Below, piece by piece: positions 14,601 to 22,033 of a stretch of DNA of 44,811 nucleotides. Numbering within the stretch: the first letter of the stretch is position 1; every line of letters begins with the position of its first letter. Location: NCBI GenBank assembly GCA_025923995.1, contig JAICEW010000009.1, positions 1 through 44,811 on the forward strand, written 5' to 3'. The position numbers were made by a program, and so were the translations under genes. The DNA is from Vicinamibacteria bacterium. Its GTDB lineage: Bacteria; Acidobacteriota; Vicinamibacteria; Fen-336. The notes beneath the pieces are model-generated. The model saw nothing but the letters and a program-made list of their open reading frames with translations. It was not told the DNA's origin and searched no databases.

Positions 14601-17600
14601 TCTCCAGGCGGATGTCCGTGTCGTAGAGCCCCCGCTCGGCGTGCACCTCACCGGCCAGCAGGAGCGATCCCAGGGGGCCCTTGAGGGTCAGGTCCGCGCG
14701 CAGCCGGCTCCGGAAGTCGCGCGGATAGCGCAGCGACACGTCGCGCGCCTGCAGCGTCAGGTCGAGCGGCGTGTCCTGCGCCAGCCCGGCCGAGCCCGAG
14801 GCGGTCAGCGTGCCGCCGCCCCACTCCGCCCGCACGTCCTCGAGGCGGAGCACGCGGCCCTCGAGGACGCCGCGCCCGTTGATGTCGGTGATGGCCTGCG
14901 GGATCTCGCGCAGGCGCAGCGAGCCGTCCGCCAGCGTGACGACGCCTGCCGCGCGCGGAGCGTCGAGCGAGCCGGACACGGCGACGTCGAGGTCGGCGCT
15001 GCCGGCCAGGGCTCCCTGTTCGACGAACGGGGAGAGAGCCCGCAGGTCCAGCCGGCCGCGGCTCGTCCCCTCGACCGCACGCGTCCTCAGGTTCGCGTGG
15101 CCCTGCGTGACCACCTCGCCGCCGTGCGAGCGCACGGTCCAGGGATCGAGGACGACGGCCGCCCCGTCCGCGTGAGCGCGCAGGGCCCCCAGCTCGACCG
15201 CGACGTTCTCGACGCGCAGCGTCGTGGCGGGAGCCTCGAGCGTCCCGCGCGCCTCGCGGGCGGCGGGGCGCGCCTCCAGCGTGAGCCGGGCCGCGAGCGT
15301 CCCGTCCACCGGCACGGACGCGTTGCGCAGCGACGCGAACAGGGCACCCGCGTCCACGTCCCGCACGTCGACCTGGGCGCGCACGAGGTCGGCCGACGGC
15401 GTGTGACCCGCCACGGGCGGCGCGAGCGCCGCCACCGGGGCCTCGCCGGAAACGGTCATCGTCCCACCGGCGACATCCGCCTGCAGGTCGGCGACCGCGA
15501 TGCGGTCGCCGCGCAGCTCGATGCGCCCGGCCGGCAGCGAGAGGAACGGCGCCTCGCCGGGACCGCCCAGCAGCACGTCGGCCACGTCGATCTGCCCGGA
15601 GGCGCGCGGGGCCGCGCGCGTCCCCGTGAGCGCGACGTCCGCCGCGAACGAGCCGGCGACGCGGAAGCGGGGAGGGGCTCCCACGTTCGCCAGGTCGCCC
15701 TGCACTTCGAGCCGTCCCTCGACCGGGTCGTTCGGGCCCAGCCCGGCCGAACCGGACACGCGCACGCGAATCCCTTCGCCCTCCGCGTCCAGCCCGTCGA
15801 TGCGCGCCCGCTGGTCGCGCCAGCCGACCGTGAACGGACGCAGGGCCGATGCGCCCAGGTCGCCGCTCAGCACCTCCGCGGACGCGACCCGTGCGTCGAC
15901 CGTCGCCCGCATCGGGTCGCTCCAGGGCACGCGCACGTCCGCGGACGCGGTGACCGCGCCCTCCAGCGGGCGGCCGGCGGGCATCAGCGGCTGGAGCGGC
16001 GCGAGTGGCGTCTGGGCCAGCTCAAGGCGGGCGGTGGCCTCGCGCGCATCGAACGTCGCGTCTCCCGTGACGTTGAGCGACGGCACCGCCATGCGCGCGG
16101 TCCCGCGTCCGCGCGAGCCGGTCAGGTCCACCGCTGCCGAGCCGATCGCGACGCCATTCCACACGAGGCCCGCGCCGCGCACGGAGCCGCTGCCGCCCAG
16201 GGCGTCGAGCGGCCCGGACGCGCGCAGCTCCGCGTCCACGCGTCCGGTGGCACCGGGCGCGAACGGCGACACGTCGAGGCCCTGGGCGCGAGCCTCCAGG
16301 TCGCGGACGATGCTTCCGTCGGTCGCGATCCGCACGTCGCCCGTGCCGCCCAATCCGCGCGTCGCGAGCGTGGCGTCGACGCGTGTGCCGCTGCTCCGCA
16401 GCTGGCCGTCGACCGAGACCTCCTGCGGCCCCGTCGCCGTCTGGAGCGCGACCGTGCCCGTCACCGTGCCCCTGACGTCCGGCGGCAACGCGCCCTGCGC
16501 ATCGCCCTGCGCGTTCAGGTGTGCCGTTCTCCAGCCGGCCGCGCCGGGCGCGAGCGGCTGCGACAGCGTCAGCTCCCCGCGCCACTCGAGCCCCACGCGC
16601 GGGCCCTCGACTTCGACACGGCCGCCGCCCTGCGCTCGCACCTGGTGCGTGAGGGTTCCTTCGCGGCCCGCGGCGCCCAGGTCGAAGGCGACCTGCAGCG
16701 GACCGTCGAGAGGACCTTCCGCGTTCACGCGGCCGGAGACGCGGCTGGCCGGGAGGCCCTCGGGCGCCACCGATGCGGGCAGGCGCCGCGTGTCGATGCC
16801 CTCGGCACGCGCGTGCGCGGTCACGCGACCGCCGACGAGGCTCGCGTCGCCGGTGACGGCCCCACCGAGGGTGCGCGCGGTCCAGCTCGCGCGCGAGCCC
16901 GCCGTCTCGTAGGCGAAGCGGGCGTCCACGTGGTCGACGCGCACGTCGCTCACGCGCAGGTCCTGGCCGGTCGCCGAGCCGGAGACGGCGGGCTCGGCCA
17001 GCGTGCCCAGGGCGGTTCCCTCCGCGTTCACGAGCCCCGCGATCGCCGGCGGCCGCGGTGCGAACCCGCCCAGCTCCTGGAGATCGAGGGCCGCGCTCCA
17101 CGTGACGTCGAGCGCGCCCGGGTCGCCCGTCTCGATGCGGCCCGAGCCGCGTGCGCGCGATCGCGCGGTGCCGGCCTCGAGGGACTCGACGTCGACGTCG
17201 AACATGGGCGAGACCGCCCCGCGGAAGGACACGGGACCCAGCGGCACCTGGGGCTCTCGCGACCACACGCCACCGGCGGCGGTCGCCACCAACGTGCCCT
17301 CGCCGATGCTGCCGCTCGCGTCCACGTCGTCGAAGCGCAGGGGTCCGCCCAGCCGCTCGTCCTCGTAGGTGATCGTCGCGTCGGTCACGCGCAGCGACCC
17401 GATGCGCACGGCCGTTCGTTCGGACGCTCCGGACTCGGGCGGCGGCCGCAACGTGATGCGGGCACCGTCGACCTCGAGCGAGCGCAGGTCGATCGTGCCC
17501 CTGAGCAGCATCGCCATCGTCGCCCGCACGCGGGCGTGCGGAGCCTCGATGCGGTACGCCGGCCCCTCGAGCGTCAGCTCGCTGATCTCCGCCGAGAGGG

Positions 17601-17808
17601 ACCCCGGGACCACGTGCAGCGCGCCGACGCGGCTGCGGGGACCGACGGCCTCGCGCATCCGCCGCTCGACCAGGAGCCGGACGCGCTCCTGCGGGAACCA
17701 CCCGGCGGCCAGCAGGCCGAGCCCGAGGAGCAGGCAGAGTGCGGCCACGGCCAGGACCCGCCGGGGCCGCAGCCAGGACCGGCTGACACGTCCTCCGTTC
17801 TCGACCAT
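11614..17808 (-). CDS. TamB-Omp85 fusion: AsmA/TamB-like bridge, five POTRA-like repeats and an outer-membrane barrel in one chain
   Basis: 2064 residues in one open frame. Residues 17-37 are an uncleaved inner-membrane anchor. Residues ~40-1345 are TamB-like, with repeated beta-rich AsmA/TamB units. The conserved TamB C-terminal domain (about 1040-1345) shows DRPMIVRNNLAELEASGRLR, REFTIRNGSLTYNGSLDPEI, SEREIASLIATGR and GLDQVDIQPQLL. From ~1350 come five POTRA-like repeats (starting near 1350, 1432, 1501, 1580 and 1658; for example VREVRFTGA, LLGDVRFEG and VGDVVFKGL). From ~1727 an Omp85 barrel follows, with the loop-6 motif SLRGF near 1956 and a C-terminus ending in aromatic Phe. TamB and TamA are normally separate proteins that link the two membranes and act in outer-membrane protein or phospholipid delivery; here they are joined covalently. 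Each part has near-normal length. Five POTRAs resemble BamA more than TamA (three). Confidence 0.88.
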   Translation of the reverse strand: MVENGGRVSRSWLRPRRVLAVAALCLLLGLGLLAAGWFPQERVRLLVERRMREAVGPRSRVGALHVVPGSLSAEISELTLEGPAYRIEAPHARVRATMAMLLRGTIDLRSLEVDGARITLRPPPESGASERTAVRIGSLRVTDATITYEDERLGGPLRFDDVDASGSIGEGTLVATAAGGVWSREPQVPLGPVSFRGAVSPMFDVDVESLEAGTARSRARGSGRIETGDPGALDVTWSAALDLQELGGFAPRPPAIAGLVNAEGTALGTLAEPAVSGSATGQDLRVSDVRVDHVDARFAYETAGSRASWTARTLGGAVTGDASLVGGRVTAHARAEGIDTRRLPASVAPEGLPASRVSGRVNAEGPLDGPLQVAFDLGAAGREGTLTHQVRAQGGGRVEVEGPRVGLEWRGELTLSQPLAPGAAGWRTAHLNAQGDAQGALPPDVRGTVTGTVALQTATGPQEVSVDGQLRSSGTRVDATLATRGLGGTGDVRIATDGSIVRDLEARAQGLDVSPFAPGATGRVDAELRASGPLDALGGSGSVRGAGLVWNGVAIGSAAVDLTGSRGRGTARMAVPSLNVTGDATFDAREATARLELAQTPLAPLQPLMPAGRPLEGAVTASADVRVPWSDPMRATVDARVASAEVLSGDLGASALRPFTVGWRDQRARIDGLDAEGEGIRVRVSGSAGLGPNDPVEGRLEVQGDLANVGAPPRFRVAGSFAADVALTGTRAAPRASGQIDVADVLLGGPGEAPFLSLPAGRIELRGDRIAVADLQADVAGGTMTVSGEAPVAALAPPVAGHTPSADLVRAQVDVRDVDAGALFASLRNASVPVDGTLAARLTLEARPAAREARGTLEAPATTLRVENVAVELGALRAHADGAAVVLDPWTVRSHGGEVVTQGHANLRTRAVEGTSRGRLDLRALSPFVEQGALAGSADLDVAVSGSLDAPRAAGVVTLADGSLRLREIPQAITDINGRGVLEGRVLRLEDVRAEWGGGTLTASGSAGLAQDTPLDLTLQARDVSLRYPRDFRSRLRADLTLKGPLGSLLLAGEVHAERGLYDTDIRLENTLWAPSVPPPPATRSPFLESVALDLTAVTDRPMIVRNNLAELEASGRLRIRGDARYPAPFGRLDVRQGGKVFLQTREFTIRNGSLTYNGSLDPEIAITAETVISQIEEEDVRVTAIASGPLERPTLDLRSDPSYSEREIASLIATGRRGVLDSGSGAAWAAGEHTAVLLAGRLTRGLSRSLRDLGLDQVDIQPQLLAREDDPGARFTFGKLLTPQLKLIYSVGLNDPEARFFEGQYRFRLGREVSAKIQYGDDGTYNYGVGQRWRWGGDRRGPGGGRRRAADDSVELTEVRLAGVPAELQDAARRRLRVEEGSRATFWRLQDESEAVQDLMHSAGYLEALASADLEGTVGVIEARPGPRYAWMVEGMATPPDLTADILRSFFEEEAIENGRARLLEEAHRRGYVKARVTTEVRGNQAARTIVFQVALGDPAVVREVRFTGAAALSSGQLVAAAGGEAALLGDPREARERIVALYREHHYLQARVELPRVSESEDRSSVTIDVAVEEGPQALLGDVRFEGATRDETELADAARIETGHPYDPMPVEDAVQRIRAYYLERGFAGVRVQPRLEPQETDLDLVLRIVEGPQQFVGDVVFKGLRRTREATVRRVLPFKAGDPLDPRKLTLLERRLLDLDVFRRAAATASSDERATITVEVREQGPYTLQYDVRHNPEEGFSGLVDAEVGNIAGTALAIGARFRGGADVREARGSLHLPALGKSAEITGALFREEEDFLLLSEEGPVLTPATIPDTERRQGFEIQHSLRAPLKWDFLLGYRFKTIESVHRHFEQTLSSIQASALRETRDSTLDAREGMFLSLSLEVGPTLLGSDFQFFKGTGQAFLARPVGEWLTWAQAYRIGWAAGLDEQIAFQTALFGRSTEGFRAGGANSLRGFATDSVGPPGPIQGVSRGGEAMLILNQEIRYRHPSGLGLAAFYDGGNVYADAKDLWTFKLRHSIGAGLRYDSPVGLLRIDFGFPLNKRRDDRAFQWFFSLGQAF

Positions 17809-17852
17809 GACTCACCCGGAGCGGTTCGCCCGACGTGCGCCATGCGAATCGT

Positions 17853-17867
17853 GCAACTCCGGTGCCA
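17853..17867 (-). promoter_or_regulatory. Sigma-54 promoter of the TamB-Omp85 gene
   Basis: The minus strand reads TGGCACCGGAGTTGC followed by A, a full consensus match. The predicted start is near 17841, 33 bases before the ATG at 17808. Confidence 0.8.
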
Positions 17868-17875
17868 CGATCTGA

Positions 17876-17890
17876 TGGCACCGGAGTTGC
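17876..17890 (+). promoter_or_regulatory. Sigma-54 promoter of the Gfo/Idh/MocA oxidoreductase gene
   Basis: TGGCACCGGAGTTGC followed by A is identical in sequence to the divergent site. The predicted start near 17902 is followed by AGGGAGG and the ATG at 17925. Confidence 0.8.
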
Positions 17891-17924
17891 ACCAATGACG
17901 TCGGACAAAGGCAGGGAGGACCCG

Positions 17925-19094
17925 ATGGCACGCACCCGGACGACCCGAGCCTCCACGAAATCAGCACGATCCCGCACCTCGAAGCAGCCGCGCGGCCGCG
18001 TCCGTTACGCGGTCGTCGGACAGGGTTACATCTCGCAGATCGCTGTCCTCCCGGCCTTTGCCAACGCGCGCCGCAACAGCGAGCTGACGGCGCTCGTCTC
18101 GGACGATCCCCACAAGCTGGAGCTGCTGGGCCGCCGCTATCGGGTCAAGCACCTCTACCGGTACGAGGACTTCGACGCCTGTCTCGCCAGCGGCGAAGTC
18201 GACGCGGTCTTCATCGCGCTGCCCAACCACCTGCACCACGCCTACACGCTGCGGGCGGCGCGCGCGGGCAAACACGTCCTGTGCGAGAAGCCCCTGGCGG
18301 TCACCGAGGACGAGTGCCGCGAGATGATCGACGAGGCGGAGCGCTACGGGGTGCAGCTCATGGTCGCCTACCGGCTCCACTTCGAGCGGGCCAACCTCAA
18401 GGCGGTGCAGATCGCGCGCGCGGGCCGGCTGGGCGGCCTGCGCACGTTCAACTCGCTGTTCTGCATGCAGGTCGAGGACGGCAACATCCGCCTGCAGGCG
18501 GCCGCCGGCGGCGGCACCCTGTACGACATCGGCATCTACTGCATCAACGCGGCACGCCACCTCTTCGGAGCGGAGCCGGTCGAGGTGGTGGGCTTCGCGG
18601 GCAACAACGGAGAGGAGCGCTTCCGCGAGGTGGACGAGATGACCAGCGCGATCCTGCGCTTCCCCGGCGACCGGCTGGCCAGCTTCACCTGCAGCTTCGG
18701 AGCGGCGGACGCGTCGGCGTTCGACCTCGTCGGCACCAAGGGCTCCCTCCGCCTGGAGAGCCCGTACAGCTTCGCCGAGGACATCACGCAGCGGCTCAAG
18801 ATCGGCGAGCGCACGACGGAGCAGGTGTTCCCCGCGCGCGACCAGTTCGCGCCCGAGCTGCTGTACTTCTCGGATTGCATCCGGGAGCGCCGCAAGCCGG
18901 AGCCTTCCGGCGAGGAGGGCTGGGCGGACGTCCGGGTGATCCGCGCGCTGCTCGCCTCCATCGAGCTGCGGCGCCCGGTCGCCCTCGAGCCGCTCGACCG
19001 GCGGCGGCAGCCGACCCTCGAGCAGGAGATCCACCGGCCGCCGATCGAGGAGCCCGAGCTGGTGGGCGCGCGCAAGCCCTCTCCCGGCGACTGA
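17925..19094 (+). CDS. Gfo/Idh/MocA-family NAD(P)-dependent oxidoreductase
   Basis: 389 residues. After a basic, Thr/Ser-rich leader of about 24 residues comes the Rossmann fold (VRYAVVGQGYISQIAVLPAF), the family motif GKHVLCEKPLAVT with the EKP lysine, and a C-terminal beta-sheet domain (GGGTLYDIGIYCINAARHLFG). The closest pattern is glucose-fructose oxidoreductase-like enzymes acting on sugars or sugar derivatives. There is no signal peptide, although the basic Thr/Ser-rich leader is unusual. I prefer the ATG at 17925 (AGGGAGG 5 bases before) over the in-frame ATG at 17895, which has no ribosome site. The substrate is unknown. It diverges from the TamB-Omp85 gene through twin sigma-54 promoters. 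Confidence 0.85.
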   Translation: MARTRTTRASTKSARSRTSKQPRGRVRYAVVGQGYISQIAVLPAFANARRNSELTALVSDDPHKLELLGRRYRVKHLYRYEDFDACLASGEVDAVFIALPNHLHHAYTLRAARAGKHVLCEKPLAVTEDECREMIDEAERYGVQLMVAYRLHFERANLKAVQIARAGRLGGLRTFNSLFCMQVEDGNIRLQAAAGGGTLYDIGIYCINAARHLFGAEPVEVVGFAGNNGEERFREVDEMTSAILRFPGDRLASFTCSFGAADASAFDLVGTKGSLRLESPYSFAEDITQRLKIGERTTEQVFPARDQFAPELLYFSDCIRERRKPEPSGEEGWADVRVIRALLASIELRRPVALEPLDRRRQPTLEQEIHRPPIEEPELVGARKPSPGD

Positions 19095-19101
19095 GCCCCG
19101 C

Positions 19102-20640
19102 TCAGGCGGGAACGGGCCTGGGGTCGGGCTTGGGGTCGTCCACCGCGGCGAGAGGGGCCACGGCCGGGCCGTGCACCACGTTGCCGTCCACATCGAATCG
19201 CGATCCGTGGCAGGGGCAGTCCCAGGTGCGCTCCGCCCCGTTCCAGGCCACCACGCAGCCCAGGTGCGTGCAGTGCGCCGAGCGCTCGTGCAGCTCGCCG
19301 GACGGGTCCCGGTAGACGGCGACCTTGCGCAGCCCGCGCCGCACGATGGCTCCCTGCCCCCGCGCGATCTGCTCCTCGTCCTCCACGTCGCCGCCACTGG
19401 CCAGCTCGGCGTAGTGCCCCGCCGTCTTGACGTTCTCGCGCAGGAAGGACGGCGCCGCACGCAAGCTGATGCGCCCTGGCTCGTACACCGAGGCCCAGTC
19501 GTTGGGCCGGCCCAGGACGAGGTCGGCCAGGAGCACGCCGGCCAGCGTCCCGTGGGTGATCCCGTTCCCGCTGAACCCGGTGGCGACGTACACGTGCCCG
19601 TCGCCCGGGTTGCGGCCGATGAACGCCAGGCCGTCGACGGGCTCCTGCACCTGCCCCGACCAGCGATGCGTCACGCGGCCGAGCCCGCCGATCCGATCCC
19701 GCGCCCACGCCTCGAGGCGCTCGTAGCGCGCGTCCGCATCCTCGGCCTCGCCGGTGCGGTGATCCTCGCCGCCGACCATCAGCACCTCGCCGCCCGGGTC
19801 GGGGCCCACACGCGCGCGCCGCACGTAGTGGTACGGCTCGAGCGTGTCCCAGAACAGCCCGCGCGGGAAGCCGGCGGGCGGGGGGAAGGCGATCGCGTAC
19901 GTGCGCGAGGAGGCCTGCTTGGTGTGGATCGCGAAGCGGTTGTTGATGGGCGTGTCCGTCGCGATCACGAGCGAGCGGGCGCGGACGCGCAGTCCCTCGC
20001 TGGTGCGCACGGTGGCGGGCTCGCCGTCCTCGAACTCGGTCGCCTCGGCCCGGAAGATCCGCCCGCGCCCGCCGCGGACCTGGGCCGCGAGCGCCTCCAG
20101 CAAGCGCAGCGCGTGCACCTGGGCCTGGCGCGGGAAGCGCAGGCAGCGCCCGGTCGCGAAGGGCAGCGGCGGCGCGGCCAGCTCCTCCACGTCGAGTCCG
20201 GCCCTGCGCGCGGCCTCCGCCTCCTCGTGCAGCGCGTCCGCGTCTCCGCCCTCGGGATCGAAGAGATATCCGTCCACCCACTCGAACCAGCACTCCTCGG
20301 GAGCGCGCGCCGTCTGGGCGGCGATCATCTCGATCGCCGCTGCGTGGCTGGCCGCCGCCCGGCGCGCCCCCTCCGGACCGTGGAAGCGCTCCAGCCGACG
20401 GAAGCGCGCGTCGAGGGCGCACGTCAGGTGCGCGGTCGTGCGTCCGGTCTCCCCAGCACCGATGCCCACGCGGTCGAGGACCACGACCGAGAGCCCCTCA
20501 GCTGCGATGCGAGCGGCCGTCGCGAGACCGGCGATGCCGGCTCCGACCACGCACACCTCGGTCGTCAGGTCCTCGTGGAGCGCGGGCACGCCCGGCAGAG
20601 CCGTGCCCGCCGCCCAGGGAGAGCTGGAGAACCCGGCCAC
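19102..20640 (-). CDS. FAD-dependent oxidoreductase with C-terminal Rieske domain
   Basis: 512 residues. An N-terminal DAO-type FAD domain begins with [20 protein letters not shown] and keeps the second FAD signature near the end of the domain ([15 protein letters not shown]). The last ~90 residues are a Rieske [2Fe-2S] domain with CTHLGC and CPCHGSRFD, giving both Cys-His pairs. This architecture (amino-acid-oxidase-like domain plus Rieske) is known in many bacteria, but the substrate is not established. The GTG start at 20640 is 3 bases from the stop of the SRPBCC gene, so the two are co-transcribed. Only a weak ribosome site is visible, suggesting coupling. It is cytoplasmic (no signal peptide). 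Confidence 0.87.
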   Translation of the reverse strand: MAGFSSSPWAAGTALPGVPALHEDLTTEVCVVGAGIAGLATAARIAAEGLSVVVLDRVGIGAGETGRTTAHLTCALDARFRRLERFHGPEGARRAAASHAAAIEMIAAQTARAPEECWFEWVDGYLFDPEGGDADALHEEAEAARRAGLDVEELAAPPLPFATGRCLRFPRQAQVHALRLLEALAAQVRGGRGRIFRAEATEFEDGEPATVRTSEGLRVRARSLVIATDTPINNRFAIHTKQASSRTYAIAFPPPAGFPRGLFWDTLEPYHYVRRARVGPDPGGEVLMVGGEDHRTGEAEDADARYERLEAWARDRIGGLGRVTHRWSGQVQEPVDGLAFIGRNPGDGHVYVATGFSGNGITHGTLAGVLLADLVLGRPNDWASVYEPGRISLRAAPSFLRENVKTAGHYAELASGGDVEDEEQIARGQGAIVRRGLRKVAVYRDPSGELHERSAHCTHLGCVVAWNGAERTWDCPCHGSRFDVDGNVVHGPAVAPLAAVDDPKPDPRPVPA

Positions 20641-20643
20641 CGG

Positions 20644-21111
20644 CTACCTGTCCACCTGCTGGCCGTGGATCTCGCCACGCCAGCCGCCGGTGGCCCGGCC
20701 GCGCTCCTCGATGAAGTCGCGGAACCGCTCGAGGTCGCCCTGCACCCGCCGGCCGACGAAGCCGAGCGCGTCGCCGACGTGTTCGGTCAGCCCCTCGGGG
20801 TCGTACTGGGCGCGCATGGTGATCTCGGTGCGGCCGTCCTCCACCGGGCGGAAGAGCACGGCGCCGCCGTGCGCGGGACCGGTGACGCTCTTCCAGGCGA
20901 TGCGGCGGTCGGGGGTCTGGTCGGTGATCTCGGCGTGCCACTCGCGCTCCGCGCCGCCGATGCTGGCCCGCCAGTAGAGGCGCTTGTCGTCGATCTGCCT
21001 CACCTCCACGACGCCCTCCATGAAGCGCGGGAACTCCTCGAACTGCGTCCACTGGTTGTAGACCTCGCGCAGGGGCGCGTCCACGACGACCGACTTCTCC
21101 ATCTCGGACAT
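20644..21111 (-). CDS. SRPBCC (polyketide cyclase/dehydrase-like) protein
   Basis: 155 residues. It opens MSEMEKSVVVDAPLREVYNQ and continues WTQFEEFPRFMEGVVEVRQ, the standard beginning of coenzyme Q-binding/COQ10-type SRPBCC proteins. The WRASIGGAEREWHAEI and TEITMRAQYDPEGL segments form the rest of the helix-grip fold. Such proteins bind hydrophobic ligands; the ligand here is unknown. GGAGGG lies 8 bases before the chosen ATG at 21111. It is the first gene of a two-gene operon with the FAD/Rieske enzyme, behind a sigma-54-like promoter at 21168. Confidence 0.85.
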   Translation of the reverse strand: MSEMEKSVVVDAPLREVYNQWTQFEEFPRFMEGVVEVRQIDDKRLYWRASIGGAEREWHAEITDQTPDRRIAWKSVTGPAHGGAVLFRPVEDGRTEITMRAQYDPEGLTEHVGDALGFVGRRVQGDLERFRDFIEERGRATGGWRGEIHGQQVDR

Positions 21112-21167
21112 GGGGTTTCCCTCCAGAAGGCGATTCCGGCAACGAAGCGTCGCCGACCAGACGGAGT

Positions 21168-21182
21168 GCAGGATCGGTGCCG
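21168..21182 (-). promoter_or_regulatory. Sigma-54-like promoter of the SRPBCC/FAD-Rieske operon
   Basis: The minus strand reads CGGCACCGATCCTGC, identical to the site at 9291. The predicted start is near 21156, 45 bases before the ATG. It is back to back with the plus-strand site at 21190, 7 bases apart. Confidence 0.55.
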
Positions 21183-21189
21183 CCGCCCG

Positions 21190-21204
21190 CGGCACGTCTC
21201 TTGC
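21190..21204 (+). promoter_or_regulatory. Sigma-54-like promoter of the small acidic protein gene
   Basis: CGGCACGTCTCTTGC followed by T differs from consensus only in the first base. The predicted start is near 21216. GGGAGG and the ATG at 21262 follow. Confidence 0.65.
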
Positions 21205-21261
21205 TCGACGGTGAGCACGCGCGACGCACCGCGGGCGCGCGTGACTGTCAGGGAGGACGCG

Positions 21262-21402
21262 ATGCCGAACAGGGAAGAGCAGACACCGGGCCACAACCGC
21301 AATCCGCAGCCCCACGGTGACGACTTCGGTCAGCCCGACGACGAGCGCCAGCGCCAGCCGGGGAGCGATCGGGACGCCGAGGAAGAGGACGAGGAGCTCT
21401 GA
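21262..21402 (+). CDS. Small acidic disordered protein, unknown
   Basis: 46 residues, almost no hydrophobic residues, rich in Asn, Gln, Pro, Asp and Glu, with an acidic tail ending AEEEDEEL. AGGGAGG precedes the ATG by 6 bases. A hairpin follows the stop. The composition is like small hydrophilins or stress peptides; no family was recognised. Support comes from the ribosome site, the promoter and the terminator framing it. Confidence 0.6.
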   Translation: MPNREEQTPGHNRNPQPHGDDFGQPDDERQRQPGSDRDAEEEDEEL

Positions 21403-21410
21403 CGAGGACC

Positions 21411-21440
21411 GGGAACGGCGGCGCTCGTGCTGCCGTTCCC
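21411..21440 (+). terminator. 9-bp hairpin after the small acidic protein gene
   Basis: GGGAACGGC pairs with GCCGTTCCC around a 12-base loop, 8 bases after the stop. A C/T-rich stretch follows. Confidence 0.6.
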
Positions 21441-21465
21441 CGTTCCCCGGGGTGCACGGGTTGTA

Positions 21466-21491
21466 GGGATGTGAAGCAGGCCTTACATCCC
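21466..21491 (+). promoter_or_regulatory. Hairpin abutting the ribosome-binding site of the glycine-zipper gene
   Basis: GGGATGT(G)AAG pairs with CTTACATCCC around CAGGC: 10 pairs with one bulged base. It directly precedes GAGGAGGAG and the ATG at 21503. It could be an RNA element controlling translation, or mark the 5' end of the transcript. No promoter was identified with confidence. Confidence 0.4.
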
Positions 21492-21502
21492 GAGGAGGAG
21501 CG

Positions 21503-22033
21503 ATGAGCAGGAGCAAGCGCAAGGACAAGGCGGAAGTCGCCAACGAAGACCCGCTGACGGGCGCGCCAGGGGCGCACCCCGTGGGCGTGGCGCTGGGCGC
21601 GACGGGCGGGGCGGCCGCCGGCGCGGCGGTGGGCGCGGTCGGAGGGCCGCTGGGAGCCGCGGTGGGAGCCGCCGTCGGCGGGCTCGCCGGCGGCCTGGCC
21701 GGCAAGGGAGCGGCCGAGACCGTGAACCCGACCGCCGAGGACGCGTACTGGAGCGAGCACTACCAGGACCGTCCCTACGTGCAGGACAGCCTCGGGTACG
21801 AGTACTACCAGCCGGCCTACCGTTTCGGCTGGGAGTCGTACTCCCAGTACGGCGAGCGGAGCTTCGACGAGCTCGACGACAGCCTCGCGCGCGAGTGGGA
21901 CCAGCGGCGCGGCGCGTCCTTGCAGACGTGGCGCGAGGCCCGTGAGGCCGCCCGCGATGCCTGGAACCGCGTCTCGCAGCCGCCGGAGGACGTCTCCGAC
22001 GTTCCGGTCTACGCGGGCCGGAGGCACTCGTGA
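21503..22033 (+). CDS. Glycine-zipper protein of unknown function
   Basis: 176 residues. Residues ~25-70 are a Gly/Ala-rich double zipper (VALGATGGAAAGAAVGAVGG and a similar second half) likely to insert into membranes. The second half is a conserved soluble region, with the motif NPTAEDAYWSEHYQDRPYV and then YEYYQPAYRFGWESYSQYG. I recall this pattern in uncharacterised proteins of many Gram-negative bacteria. It is possibly membrane-stress related. GAGGAGG lies before the ATG. The stop overlaps a GTG start downstream (GTGA). Confidence 0.78.
   Translation: MSRSKRKDKAEVANEDPLTGAPGAHPVGVALGATGGAAAGAAVGAVGGPLGAAVGAAVGGLAGGLAGKGAAETVNPTAEDAYWSEHYQDRPYVQDSLGYEYYQPAYRFGWESYSQYGERSFDELDDSLAREWDQRRGASLQTWREAREAARDAWNRVSQPPEDVSDVPVYAGRRHS

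Larger units (their letters stand above)
17851..17892. repeat. Perfect 17-bp inverted repeat made of two sigma-54 promoters
   Basis: GTGCAACTCCGGTGCCA (17851-17867) and TGGCACCGGAGTTGCAC (17876-17892) are exact reverse complements around an 8-base spacer. Each arm contains a complete -24/-12 element pointing outward. Confidence 0.9.

Noticed and set aside
11488-17898. A 2136-codon open frame on the plus strand opposite the TamB-Omp85 gene
   Set aside because: It is Arg/Ala/Gly/Val/His-rich with no domain, and mirrors the minus-strand gene codon by codon. At this GC content stop codons are rare in the antisense frame.
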